Positions 5,971 through 12,888 of a stretch of DNA of 14,531 nt are shown in pieces. The translations under genes and the position numbers were made by a program. The stretch's first letter is position 1. Each line of letters begins with the position of its first letter. The DNA is from Streptomyces sp. NRRL WC-3549. Lineage in GTDB: Bacteria > Actinomycetota > Actinomycetes > Streptomycetales > Streptomycetaceae. The DNA lies in assembly GCF_000721935.1 (NCBI RefSeq), contig NZ_KL585414.1, positions 292,372-306,902 on the forward strand. Direction: 5' to 3'. The notes under the pieces were generated by a model, which saw only the letters and a list, made by a program, of their open reading frames with translations, made no database searches and had not been told where the DNA came from.

Positions 5971-7647
5971 TCAGCCGTGCCGGTCGGGGCCGGCCAGGAC
6001 CTCGGCCGCCTCCCGCTGCTGCTCCTCGGTCATCGGGGGCCGCACCGCGTCCCGGTAGAACCACCGGCTGAGCGCGACCCGCAGCCGGTCGGCGAGGCGT
6101 GCGGGGGCCGGGTCGCGCCGGGTGGTGCGCGGGTCCAGCGGCCGGGGCAGGTCCCTGGCCATCAGCACGTACCGCTTCCCGGCGGGGAGACCCTGGTGGC
6201 CCGGGTGGTAACCGCCTTCGACGGACTGGCGCACCCCACCGGTCTCCTCGCCCTCCTCCAGGAGGTCCCGGTCCCGGGCCTGGGCGGCGAGGCAGAGCCG
6301 GCCCGTCACCAGGAAGGCCACCACCGGGAGCACGAACAGGGCGACACGGAACGTCCAGGTCAGTGCGTGGACGGGCACGTCGAAGACGAAGGCGAGCACG
6401 TCCTGGGCGCCGGCGAGCAGCAGCACCGCGTACGCCGTCAGCGCGGCGACGCCCAGCCCGGTGCGGACCGGCCGGTCGCGTGGCCGGTCGCACAGGTGGT
6501 GCTCGCCGGTGCCCCGGGTGATCCACCGTTCGAAGAAGGGGTAGGCGTACAGCACGAGGAAGAGGGCGCCCGGCAGGATGACCCCGGGCACCAGAGGGTT
6601 CCACATGAGGGTGTGGCCCCACAGCCGGGTCTCCACCCCGGGCATCAGGCGCAGCGCGCCTTCGAGGAAGCCGACGTACCAGTCGGGCTGGGAGCCGGTG
6701 GAGACCTGGTCGGGGCGGTAGGGGCCGTAGTCCCAGACCGGGTTGATCTGCGCGACGGCGGCCAGCAGCGTGAGCACGGCGAAGACCAGGAAGAACAGGC
6801 CGCCCGACTTCGCCGTGTACTGCGGGTGGAACGGCTTGCCCACCACGTTGCGGCCGGTCCTGCCCGGCCCGGCCCACTGGGTGTGTTTCAGGTGCACGAT
6901 GAGCAGGAGGTGCAGGCTGACCAGGGCGAGCAGCAGCCCGGGGACGAGCAGGATGTGCACGGGGTAGAGACGGGACACGATGTCCTCCCCGGGGAACTCG
7001 CCGCCGAAGACGAAGAAGCTCAGATAGCTGCCGACGACGGGGACCGAGAGCATGATGCCCTGGGCGGTGCGCAGGCCGGTGCCGGACAGCAGGTCGTCGG
7101 GGAGCGAGTAGCCGGCGAAGCCCTCCAGCAGGGCCAGGAGGAACATCGTCACGCCCACCACCCAGTTGAGCTCGCGCGGCCTGCGGAACGCGCCGGTGAG
7201 GAAGACCCTCAGCAGGTGCGCGCCGATCGAGGCGACGAAGACCAGTGCGCCCCAGTGGTGGATCTGACGGACCAGCAGTCCGCCCCGGACGTCGAAGCTG
7301 ATGCGCAGGGTGGAGGCGTACGCCTCGGACATCCGCAGGCCGCGCAGGGGGGCGTGGGAACCGTCGTAGACCACTTCGGCCATCGACGGCTCGAAGAACA
7401 ACGTCAGATAGACGCCGGACAGCAGGAGGACGAGGAAACTGTAGAGCGCCAGCTCGCCCAGCAGGAACGACCAGTGGTCGGGGAACGCCTTGCGCAGCAG
7501 CGCACGCCCCGCCTCGGCCAGGGGCAGCCGTGCGTCGAGGGCGTCCACCGCCCCCTTCGCCGTGTGCCGCTTCCCGCTCCTCGGGCGCGCCTTCTCCTTC
7601 GCCAGCAGCACCGGTGCGCTCCCTGCCGTCACGTCGTACGCCGTCAT
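5971..7647 (-). CDS. qcrB: Cytochrome bc1 complex cytochrome b subunit
   Basis: This 558-residue integral membrane protein is the quinol-oxidising cytochrome b of the actinobacterial bc1 (bcc) complex. It passes electrons between menaquinol and two b haems. Haem-ligand histidines are His130/His144 in the RQIHHWGALVF helix and His231/His246 in the YPVHILL to SLHLLL helix. The second pair has the b6-like 14-residue separation. The Qo-site motif is PDWY at 321-324, as in actinobacteria. A cytoplasmic N-terminal extension (about 55 residues) and a charged C-terminal tail are normal for the group. The ATG at 7647 has no strong ribosome binding site. The Rieske (qcrA) and cytochrome c1 (qcrC) genes that normally precede it are absent; the gene stands alone. 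It is likely a second copy, complementing or replacing the core QcrB under some condition. Confidence 0.93.
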   Translation of the reverse strand: MTAYDVTAGSAPVLLAKEKARPRSGKRHTAKGAVDALDARLPLAEAGRALLRKAFPDHWSFLLGELALYSFLVLLLSGVYLTLFFEPSMAEVVYDGSHAPLRGLRMSEAYASTLRISFDVRGGLLVRQIHHWGALVFVASIGAHLLRVFLTGAFRRPRELNWVVGVTMFLLALLEGFAGYSLPDDLLSGTGLRTAQGIMLSVPVVGSYLSFFVFGGEFPGEDIVSRLYPVHILLVPGLLLALVSLHLLLIVHLKHTQWAGPGRTGRNVVGKPFHPQYTAKSGGLFFLVFAVLTLLAAVAQINPVWDYGPYRPDQVSTGSQPDWYVGFLEGALRLMPGVETRLWGHTLMWNPLVPGVILPGALFLVLYAYPFFERWITRGTGEHHLCDRPRDRPVRTGLGVAALTAYAVLLLAGAQDVLAFVFDVPVHALTWTFRVALFVLPVVAFLVTGRLCLAAQARDRDLLEEGEETGGVRQSVEGGYHPGHQGLPAGKRYVLMARDLPRPLDPRTTRRDPAPARLADRLRVALSRWFYRDAVRPPMTEEQQREAAEVLAGPDRHG

Positions 7648-7856
7648 GTCCGAGGTAACCCCTACCCCGCCCGGCGCCGACGATCACAGCGTCCGCCCGT
7701 GCGCCTGACTCCCGTCGTGTCCTCCCGGCGCCTCGCCGGGAGGGGCCCGCCGCCACGGCGCCGTGACCGGGTTCCGCCCGTCCCTTCGGGACGGACGTGC
7801 GCGGCGGGCCGGAGGGGTCACCCTTCCGGCCCGCCGTGCGCACGGGTGACAGGCCG
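7648..7856. other. Intergenic region between the sugar operon and qcrB
   Basis: There is no gene here. The right half (7778-7836) holds two tandem hairpins that end the leftward sugar operon. The left half should hold the qcrB promoter, read leftward. On that strand GGGGTAGGGGTTACC lies just ahead of the ATG, but I find no matching -35 for the SigB pattern and no clear housekeeping promoter. Confidence 0.55.
7778..7836 (-). terminator. Double-hairpin terminator of the sugar operon
   Basis: Two stem-loops follow the beta-glucosidase stop on the minus strand. The first (7802-7836) has 12-bp perfectly complementary arms, 7802-7813 and 7825-7836, around a loop that can itself form GGG/CCC. The second (7778-7794) has 7-bp arms CCGTCCC and GGGACGG with a 3-nt loop. 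Together they are a strong barrier to read-through into qcrB. Confidence 0.75.
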
Positions 7857-9212
7857 TCAGGCGTGCAGCTCGCGGTGGGCGCGGATGATGCCGGCGTACC
7901 GGCGGCCGCTGGTCTTCACGGTGCGCCGCTGCGTCGGGTAGTCGACGTGGACCAGGCCGAAGCGCTTGTCGTAGCCGTAGGCCCATTCGAAGTTGTCCAG
8001 CAGCGACCAGGCGTAGTACCCCTCCAGGGGCGCGCCCTTGCGCACGGCACGGGCGCAGGCGGCCAGGTGCTGCTCCAGGTAGCGGGTGCGCTCGGGGTCG
8101 TCCACGGCGCCGTCGGGGCCGACGGTGTCGGGGAAGGCCGAGCCGTTCTCGGTGACGTACAGACGGCGTACGCCGTAGTCGTCGGTGAGGCGCATCAGCA
8201 GTGCCTCCAGGCCGCCGGCGTCGATCTGCCAGTCCATGCCGGTGCGCTCCACACCGGGCAGGGCGATCTCCCGGGCGTGCGGGACGGGCCCCTGGGGGTC
8301 GTCGGCGACGGTGACCGGGAAGTAGTAGTTCAGGCCGTGCCAGTCCAGGGGGGTGGCGATGACGTCCGGGTCGCCGTCGCGTTCGGGCAGCTCGACGCCG
8401 TAGAGCTCGCGCATGTCGGCGGGGAAACCCCGGCCGTACACCGGGTCGAGCCACCACCGGTTGGTGTGGCCGTCCATCCGGGCGGCCGCGGCCAGGTCCT
8501 CGGGGCGGGAGGAGGCAGCCTCGACGGTGGAGTGGTTGGTGACCAGGCCGATCTCGGCCCCCGGTACGGCGGCGCGGACGGCTTGGGCGGCGAGGCCGTG
8601 GCCGAGCAGCAGGTGGTAGGAGGCGCGGACGGCGGCGGTCAGGTCGGTGAGGCCGGGGGCCATCCGGCCTTCCAGGTGGCCGATCCATCCGGAGCACAGG
8701 GGTTCGTTGAGCGTGGCCCACCGGGTGACCCGGTCGCCGAGGCGGGCGGCCACCACGGAGGCGTACGCGGCGAGGTGCTCGGCGGTGTCGCGGACGGTCC
8801 AGCCGCCCCGGTCCTGGAGCGCCTGGGGCAGGTCCCAGTGGTAGAGGGTGATGTTGGGGGTGATGCCGGCTTCCAGGAGGCCGTCCACCAGCCGGTCGTA
8901 GAAGTCGAGGCCCGCCTCGTTGACGGGGCCGTCTCCGGCGGGCAGGACGCGGGGCCAGGCCGTCGACATCCGGTAGGCGCCGGCACCCAGGCGCTTCATC
9001 AGCGCGATGTCCTCGGGCCACCGGTGGTAGTGGTCGCACGCCTCGTCGCCGTGGTCGCCGTTCTCGGTCTTGCCGGGGGTGTGCGAGAACGTGTCCCAGA
9101 TGGAGGGGGAACGGCCGTCCTCGCCCACGGCCCCCTCGATCTGGTACGCGGCCGTCGCGGTGCCCCAGACGAAGTCCCGGGGGAAGGCGGCGAGGTCTAT
9201 CGGTTCGGACAC
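7857..9212 (-). CDS. GH1 beta-glucosidase
   Basis: This 451-residue enzyme of glycoside hydrolase family 1 hydrolyses beta-linked disaccharides or short oligosaccharides in the cytoplasm with retention. The N-terminal signature is [19 protein letters not shown]. The acid/base is Glu160 in ATLNEP, and the nucleophile is Glu355 in YVTENGSAF. The aglycone-side block [21 protein letters not shown] is near the C-terminus. Length is normal and no signal peptide is present. I chose GTG 9212 because GAGG lies six bases upstream; GTG 9224 would add four residues but lacks a ribosome binding site. It is the last gene of the importer operon, 57 bp after the second permease. The arrangement matches cebEFG-bglC of Streptomyces, but the sugar could be cellobiose, gentiobiose, laminaribiose or another beta-glucoside. 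Confidence 0.93.
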   Translation of the reverse strand: MSEPIDLAAFPRDFVWGTATAAYQIEGAVGEDGRSPSIWDTFSHTPGKTENGDHGDEACDHYHRWPEDIALMKRLGAGAYRMSTAWPRVLPAGDGPVNEAGLDFYDRLVDGLLEAGITPNITLYHWDLPQALQDRGGWTVRDTAEHLAAYASVVAARLGDRVTRWATLNEPLCSGWIGHLEGRMAPGLTDLTAAVRASYHLLLGHGLAAQAVRAAVPGAEIGLVTNHSTVEAASSRPEDLAAAARMDGHTNRWWLDPVYGRGFPADMRELYGVELPERDGDPDVIATPLDWHGLNYYFPVTVADDPQGPVPHAREIALPGVERTGMDWQIDAGGLEALLMRLTDDYGVRRLYVTENGSAFPDTVGPDGAVDDPERTRYLEQHLAACARAVRKGAPLEGYYAWSLLDNFEWAYGYDKRFGLVHVDYPTQRRTVKTSGRRYAGIIRAHRELHA

Positions 9213-9269
9213 TGGGTACCTCACAGGTCTGTTCAGCGGGTGGGGGAAGGCTGGGCGCCCGCCGCGGGG

Positions 9270-10145
9270 CTACTTGACGGCGCCGGCGGTGAGGCCGGTG
9301 ACGAGGTAGCGCTGGAGCAGCAGGAATCCCGCGACGACGGGCAGGCTCACCACCAGCGAGGCCGCCATGATCTGGTTCCAGTACACGTCGTTCTGCGTGG
9401 AGTAGCCCTGCAGGCCGACGGCCAGGGTGCGGGTGGTGTCGTTGGTCATGACGGAGGCGAAGAGGACCTCGCCCCAGGCGGTCATGAACGCGTAGACGGC
9501 GACGGCGACGATGCCCGGGGTCGCGGCCGGCACGATGACCCGGAACAGTGCGCCGAACGGGCCGCAGCCGTCCACCTTGGCCGCCTCGTCCAGGTCCCGC
9601 GGGACCGAGTCGAAGTACCCGATGAGCATCCAGATGGAGAAGGGGAGGGAGAAGGTGAGGTAGGTGAGGATGAGGCCGCCGCGGGAGCCGAACAGCGCGA
9701 TGCCGGTGGCGTTGCCGATGTTGACGTAGATGAGGAACAGCGGCAGCAGGAAGAGGATGCCCGGGAACATCTGCGTGGACAGCACGGTGACGGTGAACAC
9801 GCGCTTGCCGCGGAAGGTGTAGCGGCTGACCGCGTAGGCGGCGAACACCGCGATCACCACGGAGCAGACGGTCGCCGCCCCGGCAACGATCAGCGAGTTG
9901 GCGAAGTACCGGGCGAGCGGGACGGTGTCCCAGATGTCGAAGTAGGGGCGGACCGTCAGGCCGGAGGGGATCCACTGGAACTTCCCCGTCACGTCCTCCA
10001 GCGGCTTCAGGGAGCTGGTGACCATGACGAAGACCGGCAGCAGGACGAAGACGGTCAGCAGGGTCAGGAAGATCCGCCGGCTCCACAGGAACGACTGCGG
10101 GGGTGCCATCGGCGAACGGGACGGCCGGTGGGCGGGGCTAGCCAT
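9270..10145 (-). CDS. CUT1 sugar ABC transporter permease (MalG/CebG type)
   Basis: This 291-residue inner-membrane permease has about six transmembrane helices. The EAA loop that docks the ATPase is seen as DEAAKVDGCGPFGALFRVIVPAATPG, with EAA at residues 187-189. Opening features such as SSLKPLEDV and NSLIVAG are typical of the second permease of CUT1 importers. The ATG at 10145 overlaps the end of the first permease gene by 8 bp and has AAGAAGG six bases upstream, so the start is well supported. It should form a heterodimer with the other permease. No ATP-binding protein is encoded in the operon; in Streptomyces the shared ATPase MsiK usually serves such importers. Confidence 0.93.
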   Translation of the reverse strand: MASPAHRPSRSPMAPPQSFLWSRRIFLTLLTVFVLLPVFVMVTSSLKPLEDVTGKFQWIPSGLTVRPYFDIWDTVPLARYFANSLIVAGAATVCSVVIAVFAAYAVSRYTFRGKRVFTVTVLSTQMFPGILFLLPLFLIYVNIGNATGIALFGSRGGLILTYLTFSLPFSIWMLIGYFDSVPRDLDEAAKVDGCGPFGALFRVIVPAATPGIVAVAVYAFMTAWGEVLFASVMTNDTTRTLAVGLQGYSTQNDVYWNQIMAASLVVSLPVVAGFLLLQRYLVTGLTAGAVK

Positions 10146-11151
10146 CGCTGGCCTTCTTTCCTCGGGACGTGAACAGGAGGTAGAGGCCCGTCACCACGAG
10201 CAGGAACAGCAGCAGCAGGACGGACATCGCGGAGCCGGCGCCGAAGTTCCAGGTCTGGAAGGAGGACTGGTAGATGTGGATGGAGATCAGGTCGGCCGCC
10301 GCCGGCGCGGACTTGCCGAAGAGGACGAACGGCGTGTTGAAGTCGTTGAACGTCCACAGGAACAGCACGAGGACCAGGACCTGGTTGACGGGGCGCAGGG
10401 ACGGCAGCGTGATGCGGCGGACCTGCTGCCACATGCCCGCGCCGTCGAGCGCGGCGGCCTCGTAGATCTCCCGGGGGATGTTCTGGAGCCCGGCCATCAT
10501 GATGAGGAAGGCGAACGGCCAGCCCTTCCACACCGACACCACGAGCAGGGCGAAGAAGCTGTTGTCGCCCAGCAGCCAGAACGGAGGGCTGTCCGTGAGG
10601 CCCAGCTGGTCGTGGACGACGTGGTTGATGATGCCGTTGTCCCGCTGGAACATGAACGCCCAGGTGATGACGGCGGCGTAGACGGGCAGCGCGTACGGCA
10701 CGAGGAAGAGCGTGCGCAGGAAGCCCCGGCCGCGGAAGGTCTCCTGCATGAAGACGGCGGCGGCGGTGCCGAGCAGCCCGCACAGGCCCACCGACAGGAC
10801 CGTGAACAGGCAGGTGACGAGGAACGAGTGCAGCAGCGCCTCGCCCACCGGCGCGTCGAGGTCGACCGAGACGGTGTAGTTGTCGAAGGCGGCCCACGGC
10901 GAGGTGGTCCAGTCACGGATGTAGAACTGGGTGAGCTCGCGGAAGCTGACGACCACGCCGATGACCATCGGCACCAGGTGGACCAGCAGTTCGAGGAGGA
11001 GGGCGGGGAGCAGCAGCAGGTACGGAAGTCCGATGCGGCGCAGCCGCCCGGAGCGGCGTCTGCGCGGCGCCGCTCCGGGGTCCGTCTTCCGTGCTGTCCG
11101 CTCGCCTGTCGCGGGGGCGGCGGTGGTGGTCATGGTGGTGTCCGTGCTCAC
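10138..11151 (-). CDS. CUT1 sugar ABC transporter permease (MalF/CebF type)
   Basis: This 337-residue inner-membrane permease has a basic cytoplasmic N-terminus (about residues 15-40, many Arg) and about six transmembrane helices. The EAA loop is EIYEAAALDGAGMWQQVRRITLP, with EAA at residues 221-223. The first hydrophobic segment begins at LPYLLLLPALLLELL. The start is ambiguous: GTG 11151 overlaps the binding-protein stop (GTGA), while ATG 11133 would remove six residues; neither has a strong ribosome binding site, so translation is probably coupled. It pairs with the MalG-type permease downstream and receives sugar from the lipoprotein encoded upstream. Substrate is not evident from the sequence. 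Confidence 0.92.
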   Translation of the reverse strand: MSTDTTMTTTAAPATGERTARKTDPGAAPRRRRSGRLRRIGLPYLLLLPALLLELLVHLVPMVIGVVVSFRELTQFYIRDWTTSPWAAFDNYTVSVDLDAPVGEALLHSFLVTCLFTVLSVGLCGLLGTAAAVFMQETFRGRGFLRTLFLVPYALPVYAAVITWAFMFQRDNGIINHVVHDQLGLTDSPPFWLLGDNSFFALLVVSVWKGWPFAFLIMMAGLQNIPREIYEAAALDGAGMWQQVRRITLPSLRPVNQVLVLVLFLWTFNDFNTPFVLFGKSAPAAADLISIHIYQSSFQTWNFGAGSAMSVLLLLFLLVVTGLYLLFTSRGKKASDG

Positions 11152-12464
11152 TTCTTGGGCATCTGCTGCTGGGCCTTTTCGAGCTTGGCCTTGACGGACT
11201 CGGTCGTCACCGGGCGGCCGGCGGCGGCGTCGGCGAAAAGCTCCTTGACCGCGGTGCCGACGACCGTCTCGAACTGGGACTCCTCGGGGACCTGCGGCAG
11301 GGCGGCGGCGCTGGTGGCGAGGGCCTCGCGCAGCGGGGACAGCGCGAAGGTGCTGAACGCCTCGTCCTCCTGGGCGGCCTTGACCGGCGGGATGGAGCCG
11401 TAGGCCTTGTTGAGGAGGACCTGCTCCTCGTCGCTGGTCATGAACTTCACGAACTTCTTGGCACCGTCGATGTTCTTGGTGTTGTTGAAGACGGCCATGT
11501 TGATGCCGGCGACCATGGAGTTGACGCCGGTGTCCTGGCCGGGCTTGCCCGACCGGACGGGCGCGGGCGCGACGCCCCACTCCGACTCGTCCATGCCCTG
11601 GGACTTGAAGGTGGCGGCCGCGGTCTGCCACAGCACCATCGCCGTCTTGTTCTTGGCGAAGTCGCTGAGGGACTGGTTCTGCGCGTACTCGGCGTTGCCG
11701 GGCGCGATGATCTTGTCCTTGGCCATCAGGTCGACGTACTGCTTGACGGCCGCGACCGCCCCCTCGGACGTGAAGTCAGGCTTGCCGTCGGCGGTGAAGA
11801 AGTCCGCGCCGTGCTGCTTGCCGAGCACGAAGACCTGGTGGATGTTGTTGGAGAGGTTGGAGCCCTCGGCGCCGAGCGCCCACTTGCCGTCCTTGGACAG
11901 CTTCTTGCCGGTCTCGACGAGCTCGTCCCAGGTGGCGGGCGGCTGCTTGATGCCGGCGTCGGCGAACATCTTCTTGTTGTAGTAGAGCGCGTAGGCCATG
12001 GAGTAGAGCGGGACGGCGGCCGGCTCCTCGCCCTCGACGCCGGTGGAACCGAGCGCGGAGTCGACGAAGCGGTCCTTGCCGCCGATCGCCTCGAAGTTCT
12101 CGGCGTTCCAGGGCAGCAGCGCGCCGCTCGACTGCAGGGAGGCGCTCCAGGTGTTGCCGATGTTCAGGACGTCGGGGCCCTGTCCGGACGTGGTCGCGGT
12201 GAGGATGCGGTTCAGCAGATCGCCCCAGGGCACCACCTCCAGCTTGACCTTGATGCCGGTCTCCTTCTCGAACTTGTCGAGTTCCGGCTGGAGGACCTTC
12301 TTGTCCACCTCCAGGCTGGCGCCCTGGTTCGAGGCCCAGTACGTGAGGGTCTTGGGCTGCTCGTTGGACCCGCCCGCACCGGAGGACCCACCGCCGCAGG
12401 CGGCCGCGGTGAGGACGAGCGAGAGGGTGACGGTGCCGACGGCCGCGGCTCTGATTCTGCGCAT
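11148..12464 (-). CDS. Sugar-binding lipoprotein of the ABC importer
   Basis: This 438-residue family 1 extracellular solute-binding protein captures an oligosaccharide outside the membrane and delivers it to the two permeases. The signal peptide is MRRIRAAAVGTVTLSLVLTAAAC. The lipobox ends at Cys23, followed by a flexible Gly/Ser linker, so the mature protein is lipid-anchored. Family features include PWGDLLNRILTATTSGQGPD, ALYYNKKMFADAGIKQPPAT with WDELV, and several surface Trp and Tyr residues typical of sugar binding. I chose ATG 12464 because it starts a standard lipoprotein signal; an upstream extension would put non-signal residues before it. It is the first gene of the importer operon and the likely determinant of substrate. 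It may bind beta-glucosides, given the GH1 gene in the operon. Confidence 0.93.
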   Translation of the reverse strand: MRRIRAAAVGTVTLSLVLTAAACGGGSSGAGGSNEQPKTLTYWASNQGASLEVDKKVLQPELDKFEKETGIKVKLEVVPWGDLLNRILTATTSGQGPDVLNIGNTWSASLQSSGALLPWNAENFEAIGGKDRFVDSALGSTGVEGEEPAAVPLYSMAYALYYNKKMFADAGIKQPPATWDELVETGKKLSKDGKWALGAEGSNLSNNIHQVFVLGKQHGADFFTADGKPDFTSEGAVAAVKQYVDLMAKDKIIAPGNAEYAQNQSLSDFAKNKTAMVLWQTAAATFKSQGMDESEWGVAPAPVRSGKPGQDTGVNSMVAGINMAVFNNTKNIDGAKKFVKFMTSDEEQVLLNKAYGSIPPVKAAQEDEAFSTFALSPLREALATSAAALPQVPEESQFETVVGTAVKELFADAAAGRPVTTESVKAKLEKAQQQMPKK

Positions 12465-12555
12465 GACTCCGGAGGCCTTTCGAAGGGTGGTGAGGGGGCG
12501 CCGAGGAGCGGGACCGGAGCAGCGCCCCACGAGCGGCCCCTGAAACCCCTACGGC

Positions 12556-12576
12556 TTAATTTAGGATGTGAGTTAA
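12556..12576 (-). promoter_or_regulatory. AT-rich dyad, operator/promoter candidate
   Basis: TTAATT (12556-12561), nine bases, then AGTTAA (12571-12576) form an imperfect inverted repeat. Six of the eight outer base pairs are symmetric. It is the only A/T-rich patch in very G/C-rich surroundings and lies about 90 bp before the lipoprotein start. On the minus strand it includes TAAATT, a fair -10 candidate. It could be both core promoter and binding site of a sugar-responsive repressor; which family is unknown. Confidence 0.5.
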
Positions 12577-12847
12577 ACCCCAAGCGAAGGGGCCGTCAAG
12601 GGCTTTCGCAGCGGTACGTCGCGTCCGGGAGCTTCGGGAGAGGGGGCCGGGGTGGGGGTTCACGGCGGCCGCACGGCGTGTGACCTGCGGCGCGGGAAGC
12701 AGACCGCCGCATTGCAACGGTTGGGTCTCGACGGCCCGTTGAGCCGCACGGCGGCCGACGGCGGCAGGACCGGAGCCCGTCCGCGGGCCGCGGCACCGGC
12801 AGGGCGGACAGCACCGAGGGGCGCGCGGCGCGGTGATGCGGCGCACG

Positions 12848-12888
12848 CCCCCGGTGTTCGGGGGTGCCCTCGCGGGCGCCCCCGGGGG
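12848..12888 (-). terminator. Hairpin cluster after the GH-A glycosidase
   Basis: Directly past the glycosidase stop (12889-12891), the minus strand can form CCCCCGGGGG (12879-12888), then a GCCC/GGGC stem (12866-12877), then a 6-bp CCCCCG/CGGGGG stem with a 5-nt loop (12848-12864). None has a T-tract. It probably ends the upstream gene and separates it from the importer promoter. Confidence 0.6.

Larger units (their letters stand above)
12465..12888. other. Intergenic regulatory region of the sugar locus
   Basis: There is no gene in this 424-bp stretch. It carries the terminator of the upstream glycosidase (12848-12888) and, about 90-110 bp before the lipoprotein start, an AT-rich dyad (12556-12576). 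A palindrome CAACGGTTG (12715-12723) and a matching CCGTTG (12736-12741) lie between them, as do two copies of GCCGCACGGCG (12668 and 12743). I see no CebR-type box (TGGGAGCGCTCCCA). Confidence 0.55.

Noticed and set aside
5801..7843. Alternative reverse frame overlapping qcrB, and a long forward frame (5977-7941)
   Set aside because: Both have skewed shadow composition. The 5971-7647 frame encodes QcrB with conserved His pairs and PDWY.
9213..9224. Upstream GTG start (9224) for the beta-glucosidase
   Set aside because: It has no ribosome binding site, whereas GTG 9212 has GAGG at six-base spacing and gives the usual N-terminus.
7684..10172. Long overlapping frames on both strands across the beta-glucosidase and permease
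   Set aside because: Shadows of the GH1 and permease genes, without recognisable domains.
12465..12888. CebR operator (TGGGAGCGCTCCCA) expected for a cebEFG-type operon
   Set aside because: I looked through this region and found no such palindrome or close variant.
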